Source: Candidatus Saccharimonadota bacterium
GTDB lineage: Bacteria > Patescibacteriota > Saccharimonadia > Saccharimonadales > Saccharimonadaceae
Length of the DNA stretch: 64,000 bases
Direction: 5' to 3'
Assembly: GCA_905372835.1 (NCBI GenBank)
Contig: CAJPQK010000001.1
Span: forward strand, 1 to 64,000
Within the stretch, counting starts at the first letter, position 1. Each line of letters opens with the position of its first letter. A model generated the notes under the pieces. It was not told where the DNA came from, made no database searches, and was given only the letters and a program-made list of their open reading frames with translations. Shown piece after piece: positions 47,204 to 56,803 of the stretch. The position numbers were made by a program, and so were the translations under genes.

Positions 47204-47563
47204 TTATGCGTCAGCTTCAGCGGCTTCAGCAGCCATCTTCTCAGATCGCTCGCGCTGCTCTGCCAATGCCTGACGAGTCTTTTCATCAGTCTTTACCAAT
47301 AAGTAGCGCAGTACTTCGTCAGTGATGTTCAATGTGCTTGAAATCTTGCGTGGTGCGTCTGATGGCAATGTTGCCTCAAAGTACACATACACTGCGAAAT
47401 CTTCGCGGCGAATTTGGTAAGCCAGTTTTTTCTTACCCCAGTTATCTTCTTTGGTGATTTCACCACCATTGTCTTTGATCAACGCTCGAACCTTGTCCAG
47501 CGCCGCGTCCAAATTTGCTTCCAAATCTGGATGAATAAGAACGGTCAGTTCGTATTCGTTCAT
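47204..47563 (-). CDS. rpsF: 30S ribosomal protein S6
   Basis: 119 aa from ATG 47563, set by SD AAGGAGGAAAC; an in-frame ATG 24 nt upstream lies before the SD. Core MNEYELTVLIHP and NWGKKKLAYQIRRE; Ala/Glu-rich tail after residue 100. Binds S18. Confidence 0.94.
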   Translation of the reverse strand: MNEYELTVLIHPDLEANLDAALDKVRALIKDNGGEITKEDNWGKKKLAYQIRREDFAVYVYFEATLPSDAPRKISSTLNITDEVLRYLLVKTDEKTRQALAEQRERSEKMAAEAAEADA

Positions 47564-47639
47564 GTTTCCTCCTTCGGAATCCTTCACGGATGGTTATGCT
47601 ATCTCACATAACCTTAGGTTATTATTCCCTCGTATTATA
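47564..47639 (-). promoter_or_regulatory. rpsF promoter and leader, possible S6:S18 element
   Basis: Minus strand TATAAT (47634-47639) with TGGACT 17 nt upstream. The ~65-nt leader has GGTTATG/CATAACC and ATCC/GGAT hairpins followed by TTCCGAAGGAGG. S6:S18 leaders in many bacteria carry a CCG-containing stem-loop before rpsF; the match here is suggestive only. Confidence 0.45.
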
Positions 47640-47698
47640 CGGTAATCTGATGTAAAAGTCCAGCGGTAGGCCCACCAGACCGTGCTACAATAGAATTC

Positions 47699-48508
47699 AT
47701 GCGTATCGCTATTCAAGGACAAGCTGGATCATTCCACGAACAAGCAGCAAAACAATGGTACGGACCTGACGCTACCATTGTTCCGTGCGTGACCTTTGGC
47801 GATGTCTTTCAAGCCTATGCTCACGGCCAGGCTGACGCCATTGTCGTGGCGGTAGAAAATACCATTTACGGCACCATAAACGAAACATACCGCCACATCG
47901 AATCGTGTGGCGCTCCCATCGTCGGTGAAGTGACGCTTACCATTCAACAAACCCTTATCACTAATCCAGGCACAAAACTTGAAGACATCACCGCTGTCTA
48001 TTCACATCCTGTTGCCTTATCACAATGCCAGCATTTTCTCCAAGAGCACCTACCACAAGCCGCACAAATTGAATATTTTGATACCGCTGGCGCTGTCGAA
48101 TTCATCAAACAACAGAGTTCACCACACCTAGCAGCCATCGCGGGTGAAACTGCCGCCCAGCTATACAATATGCCCATTCTCAAACGCCACATCCAAGACG
48201 GTCAGGACAACATCACTCGCTTCCTCATCCTTGACCAGACAACGACAGTGACTGACGCCGATCGAGCGACCCTTGTTGTCACCACCGCCCATCAACCAGG
48301 CAGCCTCCTTGAGATACTCCGCACCTTTGCCAAGCAGTCAATCAACCTCACCAGCCTCCAATCCCAGCCTATCATCGGCCAACCCTGGAACTATAAATTC
48401 TTCATGACCGTTGATGCTGCCGGTCCGTCATTACAGCGCGCCATCAACAAGATCACCGCAACCGGGCACAAGGTCACACTGCTCGGAGAATACCGAACCG
48501 CACGATGA
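47699..48508 (+). CDS. pheA: Prephenate dehydratase
   Basis: 269 aa. Converts prephenate to phenylpyruvate. PDT domain (~1-178) with the active-site TRF in NITRF (~172) and VAVENTIYGTI; C-terminal ACT domain (~187-265) for Phe feedback, with the usual GSL..L segment (QPGSLLEIL). Monofunctional: no chorismate mutase. No other aromatic pathway genes are nearby. TACAAT (47686-47691) is 7 nt before the ATG, implying a leaderless mRNA. Confidence 0.92.
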   Translation: MRIAIQGQAGSFHEQAAKQWYGPDATIVPCVTFGDVFQAYAHGQADAIVVAVENTIYGTINETYRHIESCGAPIVGEVTLTIQQTLITNPGTKLEDITAVYSHPVALSQCQHFLQEHLPQAAQIEYFDTAGAVEFIKQQSSPHLAAIAGETAAQLYNMPILKRHIQDGQDNITRFLILDQTTTVTDADRATLVVTTAHQPGSLLEILRTFAKQSINLTSLQSQPIIGQPWNYKFFMTVDAAGPSLQRAINKITATGHKVTLLGEYRTAR

Positions 48509-48526
48509 TAAGCCCACCCTTTCAGA

Positions 48527-50752
48527 TTAGCTATCACCAAGCTCATCAAGACTTGATACCAACACGTCTCGTGGCTTCGATCCATTAGCCGGACCGATAA
48601 TCCCCTGATCTTCCATCTCGGCCATGATACGAGCAGCTCGACCATACCCAATCTTCAACCGCATCTGTAACAGGCTCGTAGAAGCGCGACGACTCTCAAT
48701 AACCAAGCGAACGGCGTCCTTAAACATGGCGTCACCGTCATTACCTTCCAGGTTCACCATCACGCCACCCTTACCGTTAAGCTGCACAGGCTGAGCAACC
48801 ACTTCGTCATTGTATTGTGGCGCTGATTGCATCCGGAGGTAATCAGTTATCTTATTAACCTCATCATCAGTCACCCATGCGCCCTGAATACGCTTTGGCT
48901 TGCTCATGCTTGGTGTGTAGAGCAGCATGTCACCCTGACCAAGTAGTTTCTCAGCTCCAATCTGATCCAGAATAGTTCGTGAGTCAACCTGAGAAGCCAC
49001 CGTAAAACCGATGCGGGCTGGCACATTCGCCTTAATCAAACCAGTAATCACATCAACGCTCGGCCGCTGCGTTGCCAAAACCAAGTGAATACCCACCGCT
49101 CGAGCTTTCTGCGCCAAGCGAACGATCAACGCCTCAACATCACGCGCCGCTACCATCATCAAATCAGCTAACTCATCGATGACAATGACGATGTACGGCA
49201 TCGCCCCATCCTCATGCTGTTGAACGTTCCCGTTCTCATCAGCAACTGGAATTTTTGTACCAGCATTCTTGATCTTTTTGTTATAACTCTTGATATCACG
49301 AATTTTCTCCGCCGCCAACAGCTTATAGCGCCGCTCCATCTCATTGACCGCCCACTTTAAAGCTGAAATAGTCTTTTCTGGCTCAGTAATCACTGGCGTC
49401 AGCAGATGTGGGATATCTTCGTACGGTGCCATTTCCACCTGCTTTGGGTCAACCAAAATCAATTTCATATCGCTTGGGCTGTTGCGGTATAGCAAACTAG
49501 TCAGCAACGTATTAATCATCACCGACTTACCAGAACCGGTCTGACCAGCGATCAACATGTGTGGCATTTTGTTAAGCTCACCAACCACCGCTTCACCAGA
49601 GATATCCTTACCGATGGCAAAGCTCAATGGTTCACGAGCGTGCTTCCACTGCTTAGAGTCCAATACACCATATAGTCGCACATCAGCCGCTCGTCGGTTT
49701 GGCACCTCAATACCAACGGCTTTTTGCCCAGGAATCGGCGCCTCAATACGCAAACTCTGTGCCGCCAAATTCAAAGCAATATTCGTCTCCAGTGCCGTGA
49801 TCCGCGTCAATTTCACACCACTCGGCGGCCGCAAGGTATATTGCGTCACCTTTGGCCCAATATTTGCATCTTCCATCTCCACATCAATGTTAAATTCCGC
49901 CAGCGTATCGTGAATGATCTGCGCGTTTTGCCGAATATCACCAGCGTCAGCTGGGCTCTGCTTCTTCTCTAGTAGATCCAAACTCGGTGATTGCCAATTT
50001 GGATCATGCACTGAAACCAATGCTGCCTGTTCCTCAGCAGATTTATCCTGCTTCACACTACCCCGCAAACTACTCAGCGGCGATGTCTTTTTAGTTTTAG
50101 CTGGCTCTTCCGTATCTACCGTTGGCACACCAGCGTTCAAATTAATCTCGCTAACCTTTCGTGGTTCTGCTTTTTCTGCTTTTGCTGCTTGTCGCATGAT
50201 TGCCTTATTTTCATCATCCTCCGACGAGTCACGCCGCATCATTTCCCATATCTTACCAAACAACTCTACTGGGGTCATGAGCGTGATGAATAATGCCGTG
50301 ATGAGGATGAGAACGATGTATATCAGAGCGACAATTGGTTTTTCTGCCAGTGTCATCATCATATTATTAGCGACATCACCAATAACACCACCAGCTTCTG
50401 GACGCGCATCAGTCTTTAACAACCCAAACAATCCACTCAGCCACACCACCTCCAAAACGGCCGCTATTTTCATGGCAATTGGCAATCGATTATTCTCTGC
50501 GCGGAAAGTCTCCACCGCAATATACACCAACAACACTGGCAAAGCGTACATAGCATAACCAACGACCTTCAAAGCGGCGTGGTTGGTCCATTCCAACACT
50601 GGACCGCCGACATCAAACCATGCCACCACCAAGAGTAATGACAGCACAATCATCAAAACCGCCCCAACTTGCGACCAAAAACCGCTCGGCACGTCGTGTT
50701 TTGGCGCGGTCGCCACTGATTTCTTTTTCGTAGTCTTTCGTTTTTTAGGCAT
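48527..50752 (-). CDS. ftsK: DNA translocase FtsK
   Basis: 741 aa. Basic N-terminus, four membrane helices (~22-165), a short linker (~170-245), RecA-like motor with GQTGSGKS (~404) and VIDELADLMM, and a C-terminal winged-helix gamma domain (LLQMRLKIGYGRAARIM). Pumps chromosome ends and activates Xer at dif; the short linker is SpoIIIE/Gram-positive-like. TATAAT is 11 nt from the ATG. Confidence 0.95.
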   Translation of the reverse strand: MPKKRKTTKKKSVATAPKHDVPSGFWSQVGAVLMIVLSLLLVVAWFDVGGPVLEWTNHAALKVVGYAMYALPVLLVYIAVETFRAENNRLPIAMKIAAVLEVVWLSGLFGLLKTDARPEAGGVIGDVANNMMMTLAEKPIVALIYIVLILITALFITLMTPVELFGKIWEMMRRDSSEDDENKAIMRQAAKAEKAEPRKVSEINLNAGVPTVDTEEPAKTKKTSPLSSLRGSVKQDKSAEEQAALVSVHDPNWQSPSLDLLEKKQSPADAGDIRQNAQIIHDTLAEFNIDVEMEDANIGPKVTQYTLRPPSGVKLTRITALETNIALNLAAQSLRIEAPIPGQKAVGIEVPNRRAADVRLYGVLDSKQWKHAREPLSFAIGKDISGEAVVGELNKMPHMLIAGQTGSGKSVMINTLLTSLLYRNSPSDMKLILVDPKQVEMAPYEDIPHLLTPVITEPEKTISALKWAVNEMERRYKLLAAEKIRDIKSYNKKIKNAGTKIPVADENGNVQQHEDGAMPYIVIVIDELADLMMVAARDVEALIVRLAQKARAVGIHLVLATQRPSVDVITGLIKANVPARIGFTVASQVDSRTILDQIGAEKLLGQGDMLLYTPSMSKPKRIQGAWVTDDEVNKITDYLRMQSAPQYNDEVVAQPVQLNGKGGVMVNLEGNDGDAMFKDAVRLVIESRRASTSLLQMRLKIGYGRAARIMAEMEDQGIIGPANGSKPRDVLVSSLDELGDS

Positions 50753-50824
50753 AACTGTTATTTATTATACCCCGTTTTACGGATTATCGCACTTATTTAT
50801 TATACCATACTTTGTTAAATATGT

Positions 50825-52966
50825 CTAATAAGCTGGTGCGTTGTGTCGCTCTCGAGCTTTGGTGTCATTTGCCTCCGTGTCGGGGACTTGTTTAGCTGGA
50901 AATCGTTTTTTGGGTAGCTTTGGTACAACTGGGCTATCAGCAGCTGCTTCTGACTTAGCCGTCCCTTGTGTGCCCCGAGAAACTTTTCCTGGCGCCTTTA
51001 GGCCGCCACCAATTTCATTAACCACTGGGATAACAATCGGTGTCCGACGCGTCTGGTCGTACAAGATGTGCGTGACTTCATCCTTGATTTCCTTTTTCAC
51101 CACATCAAGATCGTATTTACCGGCAAAACTGCGGGCTGCTTTTTGTTTCAGGTACTGGCGAATCATGTTCATCAATTCCTCAGAGTCACGCAAGTAAATG
51201 AAGCCGCGGGAAATAATATCCGGGCTAGTCAACAGCCGCCCCGTGCCGCGCTGCACCGTCAGCACCACCACGAACATACCTTCTTGAGACATATGAATGC
51301 GATCCTTCAATACAACCTCTGATACAACAGCACCCGTATCATCATACATCACACCACCAACTTGAATTCGACCGGCTTTCTTAGCCTGCCGTTCAATATC
51401 AATTTCGATGATATCGCCGGCGTCGCACACAAAGATATTCTTCCTAGGAATACCGCACTCTTTCTCTGCCAGCCGCGCATTGTGGACCAGCATGTGGAAT
51501 TCACCGTGAATTGGCATATAGTACGTTGGATTCAGGGCATTAATTAGCTTAATATGGTCATCATAATAGCCATGGCCCGATAAGTGTAGCGGCCCAACCC
51601 CGGTCAAGTGTGTTTTACCATTCTGAATCACATCAGAACCCTCGCGCATCAAACCATCAACGGTTCGCACCACGTTTTTCTCGTTGCCCGGAATCGGATT
51701 GGAGCTAAACACCACCACGTCAGAGCCTTTGATCTTCATGTGTTTATGCGCTCCGGTTGCCATACGATTCAACACGGCATTAAACTCACCCTGTGAACCA
51801 GTACAAACCACCGTGACCTGGCTGTCTGGCAGCTTGATAATGTCCTCCATCTTCATGACGGTATCTTTTGGAATCTTGATAGTGCCTGAACGTAGTGCTA
51901 CCTCCAAGTTCTGAATCATCGAAAATCCAGCGAACGCCACCTTACGCCCGTGCTTGTGCGCTTCTTCCAAAATCAATTGCAAACGGTGCACCTGTGATGA
52001 GAAACAGCTCAAAATCACTCGGCTGTTACTAAATTTATCCATCACCTGGCCGATGGAATATTGAATATCAAACTCCGTGTGCGTGTGTGTACCAGCCGAC
52101 TCACAGTTGGTCGATTCGTTCATGAACATCAAAACGCCTTCTTTGGACGCCACTTCAGTCATACGCTTGAGGTCAAACTTCTGACCGTCAACCGGACTCT
52201 CCTCAAATCGCCAGTCGCCAGAATCAATGATCACACCCAGTGGTGTCCGAATAATCACCGCTGTCGAGTCAGGGATGGAGTGATTCACTCGCACTAACTC
52301 CACCGAAAAATGCTTCGATACTTGAACAATTTCATGGCTCAATGGATCCATCACCCGAAAGTCTGGCTGAAAATCAGTATCAGCGTCAGCCATCGACTTG
52401 TCTAACATACCGATAGTAAATTTCGACGCGTAGACCGGTGCTGGAATCCGATGAATAAAGTGCCGGAAAGAACCGATGTGATCAAGGTGTCCGTGAGTGA
52501 ACACGTGCGCCTTAATCTTGTGCTTATTTTCCTCGAGCCAGGTGATATCTGGCGTGATATAGTTGATGCCTGGATAATCACTCCCTGGAAACAAAAAGCC
52601 CATATCCACAATGATAATCTCATCGTCATACTCAATGGCGTTCATGTTTTTACCGATACCCATTTCGCCGACACCACCGATTGGGATAATCCGTAGTTTT
52701 GGCTTGCCGCCACGAGTGCGCTTTGGCTGCATTTTGGCACTAAATTGTTCACCGCCATAGCCATTGTAAACTGATTTGTTCACCGGGATATTGATTACGT
52801 GCTGCGACGCCCTGAGATTGACATTCTCGCTCGTTCGTCGCTGCGCTCGAAAGACCTCGCCTTTTCGAGTAGTGGTACTATTTAATACTGCATTGTTACT
52901 TTTTTTCGACTGAGGACGCTTTTTAGCATCATCCTTCTGCGGTGTTGCCAGTCGCCGCTGACCCAT
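50825..52966 (-). CDS. rnj: Ribonuclease J
   Basis: 713 aa. A ~85-residue basic, low-complexity extension (KKRPQSKKSNN...) precedes the MBL domain with FTHGHLDHIGS (~157), then beta-CASP with GSQGEFNAVLNRMA and a C-terminal domain. 5'-3' exo/endoribonuclease for mRNA turnover and rRNA maturation. The C-terminal ~60 residues are also disordered. The SD is AAAGGAG. Confidence 0.95.
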   Translation of the reverse strand: MGQRRLATPQKDDAKKRPQSKKSNNAVLNSTTTRKGEVFRAQRRTSENVNLRASQHVINIPVNKSVYNGYGGEQFSAKMQPKRTRGGKPKLRIIPIGGVGEMGIGKNMNAIEYDDEIIIVDMGFLFPGSDYPGINYITPDITWLEENKHKIKAHVFTHGHLDHIGSFRHFIHRIPAPVYASKFTIGMLDKSMADADTDFQPDFRVMDPLSHEIVQVSKHFSVELVRVNHSIPDSTAVIIRTPLGVIIDSGDWRFEESPVDGQKFDLKRMTEVASKEGVLMFMNESTNCESAGTHTHTEFDIQYSIGQVMDKFSNSRVILSCFSSQVHRLQLILEEAHKHGRKVAFAGFSMIQNLEVALRSGTIKIPKDTVMKMEDIIKLPDSQVTVVCTGSQGEFNAVLNRMATGAHKHMKIKGSDVVVFSSNPIPGNEKNVVRTVDGLMREGSDVIQNGKTHLTGVGPLHLSGHGYYDDHIKLINALNPTYYMPIHGEFHMLVHNARLAEKECGIPRKNIFVCDAGDIIEIDIERQAKKAGRIQVGGVMYDDTGAVVSEVVLKDRIHMSQEGMFVVVLTVQRGTGRLLTSPDIISRGFIYLRDSEELMNMIRQYLKQKAARSFAGKYDLDVVKKEIKDEVTHILYDQTRRTPIVIPVVNEIGGGLKAPGKVSRGTQGTAKSEAAADSPVVPKLPKKRFPAKQVPDTEANDTKARERHNAPAY

Positions 52967-53057
52967 ATTGTTATACTCCTTTTTTATTACAATAATCTAA
53001 AAACCAGGTAAAGAGGTGTTATTTTACTCGCTAGAAATCCCTCTCGTTAGTAGCTTT

Positions 53058-53086
53058 ATTTTAGCAAACTGCCCGCATTTTGTCAA
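53058..53086 (-). promoter_or_regulatory. RNase J promoter
   Basis: Minus strand TTGACA (53081-53086), 17-nt spacer, TAAAAT (53058-53063). Leader of ~85 nt. Confidence 0.75.
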
Positions 53087-53106
53087 AAAATGACCCTACA
53101 CCAACC

Positions 53107-53145
53107 AAAATGCCAGCGCCGTTTTTCCAGAGACGCTGGCATTTT
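53107..53145 (-). terminator. Terminator of the Rrf2-YhgE operon
   Basis: 12-bp perfect stem AAAATGCCAGCG/CGCTGGCATTTT, with a 15-nt loop; the T run follows on either strand. Confidence 0.8.
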
Positions 53146-53164
53146 CTAAAAGCTTCAAAGAGGA

Positions 53165-55276
53165 TTAATCGTCGCCATCCACCGAAGTATGAGCAAACTT
53201 ACGCTTGCCGCGGTAGATAAAGAAACCGATCGTTAAAAGGTTAGCCACCAACAAGAATCCCGCTAGCACCCACATGCTATTGTCATAGAACGAACTGCCC
53301 AATCCTCCCGAAATAGCCTGACGCAACGCCCGAATAGAATAAGTCATCGGCACCAGCGGATTGACCGCTTGGAAAAAGTCGTTGGCTGTTTGAATCGGGA
53401 ACGTCCCCTCGCTTGACCCCAGCTGCAATACTAATAGTACCATCGCTAGGAAGCGTCCTGGATTGTCCAGCACAATTACCAGGAGCGACACAATCGACAT
53501 ATAAACAAACGACGTCAAATAAATCACCCCGATGAAATGCCCCGGATGGTCTGGCACTAGACCCAGGCAGTAAACCATGATCAGCATCAAAATTGTTGCC
53601 TGAACGAAAGCCGCCATACCAGTAACCGAAGCTTTAGCCAACCACCAGCGAAAGGCGTTCTCTTGTTCGGCAAAAGTTTTGCGGATTGGATAAATAATAT
53701 TCAGAGCAATCGCCCCGACAAACAAGCTCAGCGACAATACGTACGGCGCCAGCGCATAGCCGTAGTTCGGCACGTCGCCCTGCTTGGTCGTTTCCGACTT
53801 CACCGGATTCGCCATCTGCTGTTGGGTGGCTGCGCCAGTTGGTTGTATTTTGATTTGCCGGGAAGCATCTGCTAGCTTCGTAGCTAAAGTATCTGCGCCG
53901 TCCGCCAATTGCGACACGCCATTCGTTAGTACACCAGAGCGGCTATCTAACAGCTGCGCACCGTTCACTAGTTGTTGGCTGCCAGTTTGCGCCTGCGCCA
54001 GACCATTCGCCAGCGATGACGAGCCAGCCAGCAATTGGTTATTCACTGCTCTGACGCTGTTATAACCATTAAGAGCAGTGATTGCATTCGGCGCCAACTG
54101 ATTAACGCCGTTGTTCAGCGTAGAAACACCAGCTTGCAGCTGCGTTTGCTGCGCCGACAACATTGCGGTCAGCGACTGCAAATCCTTTAGCAGCGCGGCC
54201 GCTTGAGTGATAATCGTTTGCGTTTTACTAAGTGCCTGGGAAAGCTGGCTAATTTGCGGTAAAGTTATGGTTGTCGAACCGCCAGAAGCTACTGCATCAT
54301 GTCCTAATGTTTGTAGCGTCCCGCCTGCTACCGTCAAATCCGCTGCTGCCGTTTGCATAGTTTGCGCCAGATCTCGTGCTTCACTCTGCACTTTGCTCTG
54401 CTGATTAACAAGCGTCGGCGATGGATTATGCACGCTGGTATTTAATTGATTAAGGCCTGCCTTCAACTGTTTCATACCGTTTGTTAACTGCGCAACTTGC
54501 GATTCACTTGGCAAACCGTTCGACAATTTGCCCAAGCCTACCTGCAATTGGCGCGATCCATCGCCGAGCCGCGCTAATCCATTAGCCATCGCCCGCTGAT
54601 TTACCGCCAATTGCCGAACACCGCCAGTATACGTCTGCGCGCCCGCTTGCAGCTGCGTCAAACCGCCGCGCAAAGTAGCTGCGCCGCCCGCCGCTGTTTC
54701 CAGACCACCGCCGAGCTTATTTACATTCTCCAGAACGCCTTTAGCATACGCTTGAGTAATTTGCTCAGCCACCGACGTTTTGACTTTTTCAGCCGCTTGA
54801 TTACTGACCAGCGAACCGATATAGTTCTTGGCCGGCGTAGTCGTGTAGTGAATCACCGCCTGCTGCGGTTTGTTCTGCGTAATTGACGCCGCTTTTGCCG
54901 AAAAATCTGTCGGAACAGTCACCACCGCATAGAAATGCCCGCTATTGACTCCGTCATCAGCCTGCTGTTTATTCACAAACTCCCAACCCAAATCATGATT
55001 ACTTTTGAGTTTTTGCTCAACCGATTGCCCAATATTGGCCGTTTGGCCGTTCAGCTGCGCACCTTTGTCCTCATTGACAAACGCCACCGGCAAATTTTTC
55101 ACCTGTCCGTACGGATCCCAGATTGAACCCAAGAAAAAACCGCTGTACATAATCGGAATAAACGAGATAACCGCCATCGACAGCAGTAATATTTTATTCT
55201 TGCAGAGGTGCTGCCACTCGGCCTGCACCATATTGACGCGGCGCCTGCTTGACAGCCGCTTTAATTTTTCAACCAT
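53165..55276 (-). CDS. YhgE/Pip-family ABC-2-type membrane protein
   Basis: 703 aa. One N-terminal helix (~30-52), a long external region (~60-480) with Gly/Leu-rich heptad-like repeats (LQAGAQTYTGGVRQLA and similar) forming a stalk, and five C-terminal membrane helices. Homologues include YhgE, phage infection protein Pip and EsxA-export accessory EsaA-like proteins. It may export a substrate or act in surface contact. Codon and base composition look more GC-rich than neighbouring genes. Overlaps the Rrf2 gene by 8 nt. Confidence 0.87.
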   Translation of the reverse strand: MVEKLKRLSSRRRVNMVQAEWQHLCKNKILLLSMAVISFIPIMYSGFFLGSIWDPYGQVKNLPVAFVNEDKGAQLNGQTANIGQSVEQKLKSNHDLGWEFVNKQQADDGVNSGHFYAVVTVPTDFSAKAASITQNKPQQAVIHYTTTPAKNYIGSLVSNQAAEKVKTSVAEQITQAYAKGVLENVNKLGGGLETAAGGAATLRGGLTQLQAGAQTYTGGVRQLAVNQRAMANGLARLGDGSRQLQVGLGKLSNGLPSESQVAQLTNGMKQLKAGLNQLNTSVHNPSPTLVNQQSKVQSEARDLAQTMQTAAADLTVAGGTLQTLGHDAVASGGSTTITLPQISQLSQALSKTQTIITQAAALLKDLQSLTAMLSAQQTQLQAGVSTLNNGVNQLAPNAITALNGYNSVRAVNNQLLAGSSSLANGLAQAQTGSQQLVNGAQLLDSRSGVLTNGVSQLADGADTLATKLADASRQIKIQPTGAATQQQMANPVKSETTKQGDVPNYGYALAPYVLSLSLFVGAIALNIIYPIRKTFAEQENAFRWWLAKASVTGMAAFVQATILMLIMVYCLGLVPDHPGHFIGVIYLTSFVYMSIVSLLVIVLDNPGRFLAMVLLVLQLGSSEGTFPIQTANDFFQAVNPLVPMTYSIRALRQAISGGLGSSFYDNSMWVLAGFLLVANLLTIGFFIYRGKRKFAHTSVDGDD

Positions 55277-55703
55277 GCATTACCTCCTTGACAACGTCTG
55301 CTAACGTTACCGTCTTTAGATATTCGCTCCACTTCTCTTGCGCCTCGGAAAAGACTTTTTCAATCATAGTCATGCCAATTTCCACCTGGCGAGACCGCGA
55401 CGCAAATACCCGCTCGACAATTCCTTGAGGCTGGAAAAACGGCGCTTCGCCCTCGATCGCCAGCACCACATCGTGTAGCGTCACTTGGCCCATTTCCCGC
55501 GCTAAAATAAACCCGCCGCCAGCGCCCTGTGTTGAGGTAATTAGCTTTGCTACCACTAGTTTACGACTAATTTTTTTCAAATATGTCGGCGAAACCAACA
55601 TCTTTTCTGCCAAAGCGTCGTTGGTTATCGGCGCTTTTCGCTGTGGGTCAGCCAAAATTGCCATGATACAACACGCCTGCTCAACAGCTCCTGATAGCTT
55701 CAT
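55269..55703 (-). CDS. Rrf2-family transcriptional regulator
   Basis: 144 aa from ATG 55703, with SD GGAAGGAC; the open frame extends upstream without an SD. Winged helix with TNDALAEKMLVSPTYLKKI and GAGGGFILAR. The three cysteines that bind the Fe-S cluster in IscR/NsrR are absent (segment GEAPFFQPQGIVERVF), so it should sense something else. Controls the YhgE gene downstream and itself via the operator at 55728-55743 (inference). Confidence 0.9.
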   Translation of the reverse strand: MKLSGAVEQACCIMAILADPQRKAPITNDALAEKMLVSPTYLKKISRKLVVAKLITSTQGAGGGFILAREMGQVTLHDVVLAIEGEAPFFQPQGIVERVFASRSRQVEIGMTMIEKVFSEAQEKWSEYLKTVTLADVVKEVMHG

Positions 55704-55727
55704 GCTTGTCCTTCCGTAAATTAGATA

Positions 55728-55775
55728 TAGTGGATATCGACTATCTATTATATTACGTTTAGTTATTTCAAACAA
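55728..55775 (-). promoter_or_regulatory. Rrf2-YhgE promoter with candidate operator
   Basis: Minus strand TTGTTT (55770-55775), 17-nt spacer, TATAAT (55747-55752). The 16-bp dyad TAGTGGATATCGACTA (55728-55743; 14 of 16 positions symmetric) covers the expected start site. Confidence 0.65.
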
Positions 55776-55780
55776 GCCCC

Positions 55781-55826
55781 ATAGCAAGCAAAAACTCCGC
55801 CAAGTGACGGAGCTTTTACTTGCTAT
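55781..55826 (-). terminator. Terminator after the 299-aa gene
   Basis: Interrupted stem: ATAGCAAG, AAAA, CTCCG pairing with CGGAG, TTTT, CTTGCTAT. Minus strand reads CTCCG...CGGAG then TTTTTG. Confidence 0.75.
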
Positions 55827-55835
55827 AGTAACACG

Positions 55836-56735
55836 TTATCCCTGGTTCGCCTTCTCGGTCAATACGCGGCCCAAAGCATTCAACTGAGAGTTAACCTCTG
55901 CCTTTTGGAATGCCTCGTTTAGCTTCTTTGGAGCGTCACCAGCCTTGAACTTTGTGAGCTGGCGGTACAATTTACTCGCAGCTGCTGACAGGCCAGACGC
56001 GTCGCCAGCATCGTGAGCTTTTTGCATCTCCTCAACTATGCCTCGTTGCTCATCAAAAGCATCAACTAGCTTCTTTGCTTCTTCGGACAACAACTGGCTC
56101 TTTACTTTGGCTAATTTTTTAACAGCAGAAACACAAGAACCAACAGTTTTGTCATAGTTCTCTAGCAACTTACTACGATCTGAGCTAAATCGAGGAAATG
56201 TAGTAGCAGTTCGACAGTTCTTTGTGGTCTCTAACAATTCATCAGATGCATCAGCCAAATCACCTACCATTGCGGTAAATTCATTGTTTTGTTTGATGAA
56301 ATCATCGTATTTTTGCTTAACATCTTTGTCACGCAAGGCTTTCATGTCTTTCAAGTCGTCAACCGACTTCTTGTATTCTTCTACTGATTCTTTGATCTTA
56401 TCAGTAGATGCGGTTGATGTCCCATATGAAACCATACGAAAGGCTGAACCAACCCGTAGATAGGTACCACGCACTTTTGTAACCTTATCGTGCGCTTCCT
56501 TGTAATCTTCTTTACTTGGACCGCTCAATAAAATCACCGCAAGAACAATACCCACAACCAACAAGATGAAGGCAATTGAACCACCAATAATGCCCCACAA
56601 CATACCCTTGCTCATGCCCTTTTTCTTGGCTGGTCCCTGAGGAACTGGCTGAGTTGGCGCCGGTTGTACACGTGGTTCCGGAACGGTTGCAGCGGGAGTT
56701 GGTGTCGAGTTTGTATTATTACCTTTATTATCCAT
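55836..56735 (-). CDS. Membrane-anchored helical protein, unknown function
   Basis: 299 aa. Pro/Thr-rich cytoplasmic N-terminus (~1-38), a Lys-flanked membrane helix (~45-70), then ~230 residues of charged alpha-helix, with one Cys pair possible (KNCRTAT, GSCVSAV). No family recognised. Strong SD AAAAGGAG. Monocistronic. Confidence 0.7.
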   Translation of the reverse strand: MDNKGNNTNSTPTPAATVPEPRVQPAPTQPVPQGPAKKKGMSKGMLWGIIGGSIAFILLVVGIVLAVILLSGPSKEDYKEAHDKVTKVRGTYLRVGSAFRMVSYGTSTASTDKIKESVEEYKKSVDDLKDMKALRDKDVKQKYDDFIKQNNEFTAMVGDLADASDELLETTKNCRTATTFPRFSSDRSKLLENYDKTVGSCVSAVKKLAKVKSQLLSEEAKKLVDAFDEQRGIVEEMQKAHDAGDASGLSAAASKLYRQLTKFKAGDAPKKLNEAFQKAEVNSQLNALGRVLTEKANQG

Positions 56736-56803
56736 GCATTCTCCTTTTATTACTCTATTAATTGTACACTATTTACGATTTGCTGAATACGGTTATGGCT
56801 AGA

